Shown piece after piece: positions 1 through 5,570 of a stretch of DNA of 7,927 bases. The DNA is from Acidobacteriota bacterium (GTDB lineage Bacteria; Acidobacteriota; Blastocatellia; Pyrinomonadales; Pyrinomonadaceae). The notes beneath the pieces are model-generated. The model was not told the DNA's origin and did no database searches. It worked only from the letters and a program-made list of their open reading frames with translations. Made by a program: the position numbers and the translations under genes. Each line of letters starts with the position of its first letter. Position 1 is the stretch's first letter. Where the stretch lies: the NCBI GenBank assembly GCA_020201365.1, contig JAIVGV010000348.1, positions 1 through 7,927 of the forward strand, read 5' to 3'.

Positions 1-1
1 C

Positions 2-1138
2 ATCCTGTTCGCCACCAACGGGCTGGGCAGCAACAGCGAGCGGATGCGCATCACGGCGGCGGGCAACGTCGGCGTCGGGACGAGCAGCCCGCAGGCGAGG
101 CTCGACGTGGCGGGCGACATCAACACCTCGGCGCGGTACATGATCGGCAGCAACGGCAACAACAACGTCGTCCTGAATGTGACGGGCGGGGGCAGTTTCA
201 CGAACAGCAACACGTTCGTCGGCGTCGGGGCTGGGGCGGCGAACACGCCGGGCGCATTGATTTCTAGCGGCAACAACAACTCCTTCTTCGGGCTGAACGC
301 CGGACATAGCAACACGACCGGCGGCACTAACTCCTTCTTCGGGGTGGACGCCGGAAGCGGCAACACGAGCGGCAATGATGACTCCTTCTTCGGGCGTGCC
401 GCCGGACAGAACAACACGACCGGCACAAGCAACTCCTTCTTCGGGTTGCAAGCCGGATCGAACAACACGACCGGCTTTGACAACTCATCCTTCGGGGTGA
501 ACGCCGGACGCGGCAACACGACCGGCAACAGCAACACCTACTTGGGCGCATTTTCTGACAGTGCGGACGGGCTCGCGAACGCCACGGCGGTCGGCCACCT
601 AGCCTTCGTCACGCAGTCGAACTCGCTCGTCTTAGGCTCGATCAACGGGCAGAACGGCGCGCACGCAGACACAAGAGTCGGCATCGGGACGACGGCCCCG
701 ACGGCGAAGCTCGATGTTAACGGGGTCATCAACGTCTCGGATGGCAGCACCAAGTCGTTCTTCGGCGGCGTCGCGACCGAAGTCAACGCACAGCTGATCA
801 ACTTCGGGATGAACGACAGCCGCTTTGGTTTGGGCATCACGACCGCGCAAGGCGGCTTCCTGCGCTTGGACACGAGAGCCGGCCAGAACCTGTTCCAATT
901 TTTTGGCAGAGCGGCCGGCGGCACCACCCTTTCCGAGTTGATGGATATCTCGTCAGCTGGCAACGTCGGCATCGGCACTATCGCGCCGAATGAGAAGCTA
1001 CAGGTGCAGGGCGGGAATGTTTACGTCGGTTCGCCGGGGCAGGGCATCATCCTCAAATCGCCGGACGGCAACACGTGCAAGCGGCTGACGATTGACAACA
1101 CCGGGGCGCTGATCACTTCACCCCTCACCTGCCCGTAG
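2..1138 (+). CDS. Repeat-rich surface or tail-fibre-like protein, 3' part (N-terminus missing)
   Basis: The frame is open to the left edge, so the first visible methionine (44) is internal; 378 residues are visible. Three copies of a short module, V/I-G-V/I-G-T..P..K/R-L-x-V, occur at fragment residues about 24-37, 226-239 and 323-336. This module is common in phage tail fibres and in large bacterial adhesin-like proteins. Between the first two lies a run of 17-residue units with core N-S-F-F-G-x-x-A-G-x-x-N-T-T-G (about residues 93-177). It is followed by a segment with A-V-G and S-N-S-L-V-L-G motifs resembling YadA-head-type beta-roll repeats. The C-terminus has two cysteines (T-C-K-R-L and L-T-C-P) about 18 residues apart, and no intramolecular chaperone (peptidase S74) domain is visible. 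I infer an exported or particle-associated fibrous protein. The signal peptide, partner and true function cannot be seen. No other phage gene is present, so a chromosomal surface protein seems likelier than a prophage fibre. Confidence 0.8.
   Translation: MLFATNGLGSNSERMRITAAGNVGVGTSSPQARLDVAGDINTSARYMIGSNGNNNVVLNVTGGGSFTNSNTFVGVGAGAANTPGALISSGNNNSFFGLNAGHSNTTGGTNSFFGVDAGSGNTSGNDDSFFGRAAGQNNTTGTSNSFFGLQAGSNNTTGFDNSSFGVNAGRGNTTGNSNTYLGAFSDSADGLANATAVGHLAFVTQSNSLVLGSINGQNGAHADTRVGIGTTAPTAKLDVNGVINVSDGSTKSFFGGVATEVNAQLINFGMNDSRFGLGITTAQGGFLRLDTRAGQNLFQFFGRAAGGTTLSELMDISSAGNVGIGTIAPNEKLQVQGGNVYVGSPGQGIILKSPDGNTCKRLTIDNTGALITSPLTCP
278..532 (+). repeat. Five in-frame 51-bp tandem repeats in the surface-protein gene
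   Basis: Units start at 278, 329, 380, 431 and 482; each is exactly 51 bp (17 codons). The most constant DNA is the tccttcttcgg block (281, 332, 383, 434; drifted to tcatccttcgg at 485) and the aacacgaccggc block. A diverged 69-bp unit precedes them (209-277), and another begins at 533 (N-T-Y-L-G). The protein unit is N-S-F-F-G-x-x-A-G-x-x-N-T-T-G-x-x. Bases are conserved beyond what the residues need, which suggests recent duplication by recombination or slippage. Confidence 0.9.
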
Positions 1139-1187
1139 GTGCGCAGCCCGAGGCGCGTAGGGCGCGGCGCGGAAGAATAGCGCCGGA

Positions 1188-2567
1188 TCAGAACAGCTCG
1201 TCGAGCGCCTCCTCGACCGAGCGCACGCCGACGAGGCGCAAGCCGAGCAGTCTTTGCAGCCCCTCGACGTTCGACGCGGGCAGCACGAGCTTCTTAAATC
1301 CCAGCGCCTGCGCCTCTCTCGCGCGCGCCTGCGCCTGCATCGCCCCGCGCACCTCGCCCGTCAAGCCGACCTCGCCGAAGACGGCGGTCTGCGCGTCAAT
1401 CGGCTTGTTCTTGAAGCTCGACGCGATTGCCGCGACGACGCCGAGGTCGGCTGCGGGCTCGTCAATTTCGAGCCCGCCCGCGACGTTGATGAAGACGTCG
1501 CTCGCGAGCATACGCAAGCCCACACGCCGCTCCAGCACGGCGAGCAGCAGCGCGAGCCGGTTTGCGTTGAAGCCCTGCGTGGCGCGCACCGGGTAGTTGA
1601 ACTTCGACTCGGAAGCGAGCGCCTGAACTTCGACGAGCACGGGGCGCGTCCCCTCCATGCAGGCGGTGACGACCGATCCCGCGACGTTCTGCGGTCGCTC
1701 CTGCAAGAACATCTCCGAAGGGTTGGCGACGCCGACCAGTCCCGCGCCCGTCATCTCGAAGACGCCCAGCTCGTTCGCCGCGCCGAAGCGGTTCTTCGCC
1801 GCGCGCACGATGCGGTGGTTGTGGTGGCGCTCGCCCTCGAAGTAGAGCACCGTGTCAACGATGTGCTCTAAAGCCTTGGGTCCCGCAATCGCGCCTTCTT
1901 TGGTGACGTGACCGATGAGGAAGACGGGCACGCCGCGCCCCTTCGCGAGCATCAGGAACTGCGACGCGACCTCGCGCACCTGCGAGACCGATCCCGGCGC
2001 GCTCTCGATCTTCGGCGAGAAGACCGTCTGGATCGAGTCAACGATGATCGCGGCTGGCGCGTCGCGCTCGACCTCATCGAGTATCGCTTCGAGGTTCGTC
2101 TCGGGAAGTAGAAACAGGTTCGCCGCCGCGACGCCGAGCCGCTCGCCCCGCATCTTGATCTGCCGCTCCGACTCCTCGCCCGAAACGTAGAGCACGCGCG
2201 CGCCCTGCGCGCTCAGCTTGTCCGCGACTTGCAAGAGCAGCGTTGACTTCCCGATCCCCGGATCGCCGCCGATCAGAACTAAACTTCCGGGCACGATCCC
2301 GCCGCCGAGCACCCGGTCGAACTCCGCGACGCCCGAAGAGACGCGCGCGTCGTCCTGCGACTCGATCTCGCCGTAGGCGACGGGCTTCGCCGCGCCGAAG
2401 CTCAGGCGCGCGCGTCCCGCCGCCACGCCCTTCGGCGCGGTCGCCGCGCGCTCCTCCACGAACGAGTTCCACTCGCCGCAGTCAGGGCACTTGCCCAGCC
2501 ACTTGCGCGACTGGTGCCCGCAGTTCTGGCAGACGTAAACGGTCGCCGGTGCACTCTTCGCCACCAC
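1188..2567 (-). CDS. radA: DNA repair protein RadA/Sms
   Basis: RadA is a RecA-related ATPase and DnaB-type helicase that helps process recombination intermediates and branch migration in the cytoplasm. The 459 residues match the usual family length. In order they show a four-cysteine zinc finger (C13, C16, C27, C30), a Walker A motif G-D-P-G-I-G-K-S-T (about 101-109), a Walker B strand I-I-V-D (174-177), the RadA signature K-N-R-F-G (258-262), and a C-terminal Lon-protease-like domain (about 280-459) with the usual D-V-F-I-N-V-A-G-G-L stretch. The start is GTG: an in-frame TGA (2568-2570) lies directly upstream, and a second GTG follows as codon 2, so the start is either 2567 or 2564. No strong Shine-Dalgarno is visible. 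The gene stands alone on its strand, behind a plausible promoter, and converges on the repeat-protein gene. Identification is firm. Confidence 0.97.
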   Translation of the reverse strand: MVAKSAPATVYVCQNCGHQSRKWLGKCPDCGEWNSFVEERAATAPKGVAAGRARLSFGAAKPVAYGEIESQDDARVSSGVAEFDRVLGGGIVPGSLVLIGGDPGIGKSTLLLQVADKLSAQGARVLYVSGEESERQIKMRGERLGVAAANLFLLPETNLEAILDEVERDAPAAIIVDSIQTVFSPKIESAPGSVSQVREVASQFLMLAKGRGVPVFLIGHVTKEGAIAGPKALEHIVDTVLYFEGERHHNHRIVRAAKNRFGAANELGVFEMTGAGLVGVANPSEMFLQERPQNVAGSVVTACMEGTRPVLVEVQALASESKFNYPVRATQGFNANRLALLLAVLERRVGLRMLASDVFINVAGGLEIDEPAADLGVVAAIASSFKNKPIDAQTAVFGEVGLTGEVRGAMQAQARAREAQALGFKKLVLPASNVEGLQRLLGLRLVGVRSVEEALDELF

Positions 2568-2602
2568 TCAAAAACTCAACTTTCCGCCGAAATTCCTCGC
2601 AT

Positions 2603-2631
2603 ATTTTAACATTTCCGGCGGTTTTTCTCAG
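2603..2631 (-). promoter_or_regulatory. Candidate sigma-70-type promoter for radA
   Basis: Read on the minus strand, CTGAGA (2626-2631) and TAAAAT (2603-2608) are separated by exactly 17 nt. The -10 matches TATAAT at five of six positions and the -35 matches TTGACA at four. The site is an A/T-rich island in GC-rich DNA, and would put the transcript start about 30 nt before the radA GTG. Judged by eye only. Confidence 0.5.
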
Positions 2632-2648
2632 CCGCCCGCCAAGCTCAA

Positions 2649-2726
2649 AGGCGGGAGCCCGACCGTGGGGGAGGGCGTCTCTTAGTTGCATCAGAGACGC
2701 CCTCCCTCACGGTCGGGCTCCCGCCT
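2649..2726. repeat. 34-bp near-perfect palindrome (REP-like element)
   Basis: Arms 2649-2682 and 2693-2726 are inverted copies with one difference, which would form a G-U pair in RNA, around a 10-nt loop (2683-2692). The arms are very GC-rich. It lies between the stop of the ArsC-family gene and the radA promoter, both on the minus strand. Neither side carries a T-tract, so an intrinsic terminator is not well supported. It looks more like a repetitive extragenic palindrome or a small non-autonomous element, although it could still affect transcription or mRNA decay. Confidence 0.75.
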
Positions 2727-2738
2727 CAACGCGTTCCA

Positions 2739-3101
2739 TCATCCTGCCTCAAGAAACTCTTTCAGCCTCTCCGCCGGGCGCGCGAGCACGGCACGACGCC
2801 CGCGCTCGACGATGGGGCGTTGCAGTAGTTCGGGACGCTCGACGAGCAGCTCGATCGTCTCGTCGTCGGTCAAGTCGCGGTTGCCGAGATCGAGATCGCG
2901 GTAGGCGGCTTCGTTCTTCCGCAGCAGCTCGCGCGGGCTGATGCCCATCTTCGCGATCAGCTCGCGCAGCTTCGACTCGCCGACGGGCTCGACGAAATAA
3001 TTTACCTTCGCGTAATCCACGCCGCTCTCACGGAGCAGCCTATCCACCTCGCGGCACGTCGTTCAAGTCGGCTTCTCGTAAACCGTGATCTTGTCGTCCA
3101 T
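2739..3101 (-). CDS. ArsC/YfgD-family thioredoxin-fold protein, probable selenoprotein (Sec13)
   Basis: Translation from the ATG at 3101 with TGA (3063-3065) read as selenocysteine gives 120 residues: M-D-D-K-I-T-V-Y-E-K-P-T-U-T-T-C-R-E-V, then a complete ArsC-family body. In CxxC-type relatives the U position is the nucleophilic Cys; here U13 and C16 would form a U-x-x-C redox motif. R61 (L-L-R-K), R95 (Q-R-P-I-V) and R108 (A-R-P) lie one position past the catalytic arginines 60, 94 and 107 of plasmid R773 ArsC. That is the same offset as U13 against its Cys12, so the active site looks intact. The ATG has an AAGGAG Shine-Dalgarno and sits 15 nt after the gdh stop, implying co-transcription. 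A SECIS-like hairpin follows the UGA. An automatic call would start at GTG 3047 and lose the active site. No arsR or arsenite-efflux gene is in view, so arsenate as substrate is unproven; a general thiol or selenol oxidoreductase role is equally open. The alternatives are a TGC/TGT-to-TGA sequencing error or a recent nonsense mutation. Confidence 0.85.
3021..3039 (-). promoter_or_regulatory. Candidate bacterial SECIS hairpin
   Basis: In the mRNA, GCUGCUC (3033-3039) pairs with GAGCGGC (3021-3027): seven continuous pairs including one G-U. They close a five-base loop CGUGA (3028-3032). The loop begins after 30 nt from the UGA. Bacterial SECIS elements, as I know the consensus, have a stem of four or more pairs, a 3-14 nt loop with a G among its first two bases, and a UGA-to-loop spacing of about 16-37 nt; all are met. 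The loop G-U recalls the SelB-contacting G-U of the E. coli fdhF element. The hairpin lies inside the coding sequence (codons for about L-L-R-E-S-G), as is usual in bacteria. Folding was done by eye. Confidence 0.7.
3063..3065 (-). other. In-frame UGA, predicted selenocysteine codon
   Basis: This TGA is codon 13 counted from the ATG at 3101. It occupies the first position of the C-T-T-C motif that family members carry after K-P-T. Homology runs unbroken on both sides in the same frame, and no other stop occurs before the natural end. The true stop (2739-2741) is also TGA; the palindrome downstream of it begins only 12 bases away and has no SECIS-like short loop. Confidence 0.8.
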
Positions 3102-3106
3102 CTTCG

Positions 3107-3112
3107 CTCCTT
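3107..3112 (-). promoter_or_regulatory. Strong ribosome binding site that decides the ArsC-family start
   Basis: The minus strand reads AAGGAG, then five bases (CGAAG), then ATG at 3101. It sits in the 15-nt gap after the gdh stop. It fixes the start upstream of the in-frame UGA; the GTG at 3047 has no comparable site. Confidence 0.85.
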
Positions 3113-3116
3113 AGTC

Positions 3117-4409
3117 TTACGGGAAGATTCCGCGCACGCGCGTCGCCTCGGCGACGCGACCGACGGCGAGCACATACGCGCCCGTGCGCATGTCGGTGTC
3201 GAACTGCTGCGCCCTGCGGTGAACGTCCTCGAAGGCTTGCTTGATCGTGCGCTCCAGCGCCTCGTTGACGCGATCCTCCGTCCAGAAGTAGCTGTACTGA
3301 TCCTGCACCCACTCGTAGTAGCTCACGGTGACGCCGCCCGCGTTGGCGAGGATGTCGGGCACGAGGAAGACGCCGCGCTCGGCGAGCACGCGATCCGCGC
3401 CGGGCGTGGTCGGTCCGTTCGCCAGCTCCGCGATGACCTTCGCCTTGACGCGCTCGACGTTCGCGAGCGTGATGCTGTTCTCCAGCGCCGACGGCAGCAG
3501 CACGTCGCAGTCAACTTCGAGCACGTCCGTCGGCGCGATCTCGGTCGCATTCGCGAGCCCCTTGAGCGACTTCGTCTCCGCCTTGTGCCGGAGCGCCGAC
3601 TGCACGCCGATGCCCTGCTCGTTATAGACGCCGACCTGCGAGTCCGCCATCGCGACGACGCGCGCGCCGTCGCCCGCGACGAGCCGCGCGACGTGCGCGC
3701 CCGCGTTGCCGAAGCCGTGGACGGCGACGCGCGCGTCTTTCAGATCGATCCCCTTCACGCGGCAAGCCTCGCGCAGGGCGTAGAGCGCGCCGCGCGCCGT
3801 CGCCTCGCCGCGACCGGCGGAGCCTCCGAGCGAGAGCGGCTTGCCCGTCACCACCCCGAGTTCGGTGTGCCCGCGCACCATCGAGATCGTGTCCATGATC
3901 CACGCCATCGTCTGCTCGTCGGTGTAAACGTCCGGCGCGGGGATGTCGCGGTCGGGTCCGATGATGGGCGCGATCTCGAAGGCGTAGCGGCGCGTCAGCC
4001 GCTCGAGCTCGCCGCGCGACATGGATTTGGGATCGCAGATCACGCCGCCCTTGCCGCCGCCGTAGGGGATGCCGACGGTCGCGCACTTCCACGTCATCCA
4101 GGAGGCGAGCGCCTTCACTTCGTCTAAAGAGACGTTCGGGTGGAAGCGGATGCCGCCCTTGGCGGGACCGCGCGCGATGTTGTGCTGGACGCGGTAGCCC
4201 TCGAAGACCTGCGTCTCGCCGCCGTCCATCTTGACGGGGATCGAGACGACGAGCTGCCGCTTCGTGTTCTTCAGAATCTGCCGCATCGAGTCGTCTAGCT
4301 GGAGGCAGTCGGCGGCGCGCTCGAACTGAGCCTGCGCGATCTTGAAAGGGTTGAGTTCCTCCTGCGGCGCGCCCGCGCCCTGCGCCGCGGCTGTTTGCTG
4401 TTGTGACAT
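3117..4409 (-). CDS. Glutamate dehydrogenase (Glu/Leu/Phe/Val dehydrogenase family)
   Basis: The enzyme interconverts glutamate and 2-oxoglutarate plus ammonia with NAD(P), linking nitrogen assimilation to the TCA cycle in the cytoplasm. The 430 residues match the hexameric GDH class. The N-terminal dimerisation and substrate domain carries K84 (G-P-A-K-G-G-I-R), K108 and the catalytic lysine K120 within P-Y-G-G-G-K-G-G. The catalytic aspartate is D160 in P-A-P-D-V-Y-T. The Rossmann domain begins around 225 with G-F-G-N-A-G (232-237). The later A-N-G-P-T-T-P and A-N-A-G-G-V-T-V-S-Y-Y-E-W motifs are typical of glutamate-specific members. Start: ATG at 4409 with GAGGAG (4417-4422) seven bases upstream. 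NAD versus NADP preference cannot be read reliably by eye. The next gene on this strand starts 15 nt after the stop, so the pair is probably an operon. The first 20 residues are a low-complexity Q/A/G tail. Confidence 0.95.
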   Translation of the reverse strand: MSQQQTAAAQGAGAPQEELNPFKIAQAQFERAADCLQLDDSMRQILKNTKRQLVVSIPVKMDGGETQVFEGYRVQHNIARGPAKGGIRFHPNVSLDEVKALASWMTWKCATVGIPYGGGKGGVICDPKSMSRGELERLTRRYAFEIAPIIGPDRDIPAPDVYTDEQTMAWIMDTISMVRGHTELGVVTGKPLSLGGSAGRGEATARGALYALREACRVKGIDLKDARVAVHGFGNAGAHVARLVAGDGARVVAMADSQVGVYNEQGIGVQSALRHKAETKSLKGLANATEIAPTDVLEVDCDVLLPSALENSITLANVERVKAKVIAELANGPTTPGADRVLAERGVFLVPDILANAGGVTVSYYEWVQDQYSYFWTEDRVNEALERTIKQAFEDVHRRAQQFDTDMRTGAYVLAVGRVAEATRVRGIFP

Positions 4410-4662
4410 CGAGAGTCTCCTCAGGAAGCGGGATGGAGTTTAACGATTGCGAGACGGATGACGACGCCCATCGCGCGCAGTCGTCAAGCGAGGCGAGCGA
4501 CGACCGATGAAGAGAATCAAAGTCGTTCGACGACGAGCCGTGTTCAGAGATGATAAGTTTCGCGCACGGCGTTCGGGAACAACCGGCGCGCCGGCGGAGT
4601 CTAACACAACTGTCCGCTCCCAGAGACCCACCGGGCACCGGAATCGAGAGAGGACAAACGAG
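4410..4662. promoter_or_regulatory. Divergent intergenic region between gdh and the TonB-like gene
   Basis: This 253-bp gap must hold the promoters for both divergent genes. The clear sites are the gdh Shine-Dalgarno (4417-4422, minus) and an AGGA eight bases before the ATG at 4663 (plus). A TATCAT (4550-4555, minus) could be a -10 for gdh, but no good -35 lies at normal spacing. A TTGACG (minus, near 4480) lacks a matching -10. No operator, hairpin or riboswitch was recognised. Confidence 0.4.
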
Positions 4663-5478
4663 ATGTTTCACAACCTGATCGAATCCGGCTCGCACCGCAA
4701 GGAACTGAAGCGCCGCGGTCGCTTCCTTCTCGGCACGCTCGCCACCTACGCGCTGCTCGTCACGCTCGCGGGCGTCGCCAGCGTCACGGCGTACACCGCG
4801 AACCTCGGCTCGCAGAACTTCGAGGTCACGATGCTGCCGCCGTGGACTCTGCCGCAGCCCGCCGCGCGCCCGCAGCCCGCAGACTCACACCCCGCACCGC
4901 ACGGCGGCGCGCGAAACGAACTGCCCGAACGCACGGACGCCTACACAGACCTACACACGGTCACTAATTCGCCGCCCCCGATCTCGACGCAGCAGACGCA
5001 CGTCATCCCGATGCCGCGCGGCGAGTTCATCTTGGGCGACCGCAACAGCGCCCCGGTCGGCGGCGGCGTCAACGACCTCGGCAACAACCCGGTGGGTCGC
5101 GCCACGGCTCCGGTTGTCGTGGGCGTCCCCGCCAACGAAGTCGAAGACCTGCCGCCGCCGCGGCAGCGCGCGACGCCGCAGCCGACGCCGCAGAAGCCGC
5201 TCGCGCTGAGCACGATCATCGCGAGCAAGGTCATCAGCAAGCCCGTGCCGCCCTACCCGCCGATTGCGAAGGCGACGCACACGCAAGGGACTGTGACGGT
5301 CGAGATACTCGTTGACGAGCAGGGGCGCGTCGTCTCCGCGACGGCGACCGCGGGACCCGCCATGCTGCGCGAAGCCGCGCGCCAAGCCGCGCTCGAGGCG
5401 CGCTTCACGCCCACGCGGCTCAACGGCGAGCCCGTCAAAGTCTCCGGCGTGATCAGCTACAACTTCGTTCTTCAATAA
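4663..5478 (+). CDS. TonB-family C-terminal domain protein (TonB-like energy transducer)
   Basis: The 271-residue layout is TonB-like: a short basic cytoplasmic segment (K14, K17, R18, R19, R21-side), one membrane helix at about 21-43 rich in L, A, V and T, a long Pro-rich periplasmic linker (about 58-185, with P-Q-P and P-P-P runs), and a TonB C-terminal domain (about 188-271). The last contains K-P-V-P-P-Y-P-P-I-A-K, V-T-V-E-I-L-V-D-E-Q-G-R-V and a terminal I-S-Y-N-F-V-L-Q. TonB proteins pass inner-membrane proton-motive force, via ExbB/ExbD, to outer-membrane transporters, which implies a diderm host. No exbB, exbD or receptor gene is nearby, and the family also includes poorly defined single-gene paralogues, so this may not be the main TonB. 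The frame is open from an ATG at 4507, but 4663 is preferred: it has an AGGA site and puts the helix near the N-terminus, and the extra 52 residues look like translated promoter DNA. Confidence 0.85.
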   Translation: MFHNLIESGSHRKELKRRGRFLLGTLATYALLVTLAGVASVTAYTANLGSQNFEVTMLPPWTLPQPAARPQPADSHPAPHGGARNELPERTDAYTDLHTVTNSPPPISTQQTHVIPMPRGEFILGDRNSAPVGGGVNDLGNNPVGRATAPVVVGVPANEVEDLPPPRQRATPQPTPQKPLALSTIIASKVISKPVPPYPPIAKATHTQGTVTVEILVDEQGRVVSATATAGPAMLREAARQAALEARFTPTRLNGEPVKVSGVISYNFVLQ

Positions 5479-5570
5479 GTCTGGAGTCTAGAGTCTGGAG
5501 TCGGGAGACAAAGACCGGCGAACTGCGACCGGCGGTTCTTGTTTCTGACTCCAGACTCTAGACTCCAGGC
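5479..5570. repeat. Long inverted repeat between convergent genes
   Basis: Arms 5481-5502 and 5547-5568 are perfect 22-bp inverted copies. Outward a G-U and a G-C pair extend the stem to 5479/5570, and inward pairs with wobbles extend it further. Each arm is itself a tandem 7-mer: GTCTGGA, GTCTAGA, GTCTGGA. The left arm begins at the base after the TAA of the TonB-like gene, and the right arm contains the TAG that ends alr. It may stop both transcripts, but there is no T-tract, so it may equally be a dispersed intergenic repeat. Confidence 0.8.

Noticed and set aside
278..532. CRISPR-like array
   Set aside because: Repeats are contiguous, in frame, degenerate and inside an open coding sequence, with no unique spacers.
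327..551. Cys/Arg-rich minus-strand frame opposite the 51-bp repeats
   Set aside because: It is the reverse complement of the coding repeats, so its periodic C-C-C-R-S motif is an artefact.
1166..1184. GGCGC/GCGCC hairpin between the convergent repeat-protein gene and radA as a terminator
   Set aside because: Only five pairs with a nine-base loop and no T-tract; expected by chance in GC-rich DNA.
2576..2602. Eight-codon leader ORF (ATG to TGA) before radA
   Set aside because: Too short to support; no attenuator-like structure or ribosome binding site accompanies it.
2739..3047. 102-codon frame starting at GTG 3047 as the full ArsC-family gene
   Set aside because: It starts after the active-site motif and has no ribosome binding site; a strong site and ATG lie in frame upstream at 3101, separated only by the UGA.
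3053..3072. Alternative SECIS hairpin nearer the UGA, using G-C-C with G-G-C around a loop containing GGU
   Set aside because: Only three solid pairs plus wobbles and a bulge, and the loop begins too close to the UGA; the seven-pair hairpin at 3021-3039 is better.
3219..4127. 302-codon plus-strand frame opposite gdh
   Set aside because: Antisense shadow of a confidently identified gene; its Arg/Asp/Ala-rich composition is typical of such shadows.
4507..4662. N-terminal extension of the TonB-like gene to the ATG at 4507
   Set aside because: The Arg-rich 52 residues have no TonB counterpart and cover the divergent promoter region; the ATG at 4663 has a better ribosome site and places the membrane helix normally.
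3622..4695. Long minus-strand frame overlapping gdh
   Set aside because: Arg-rich, low-complexity translation in another frame of gdh, with no family motifs; a high-GC shadow.
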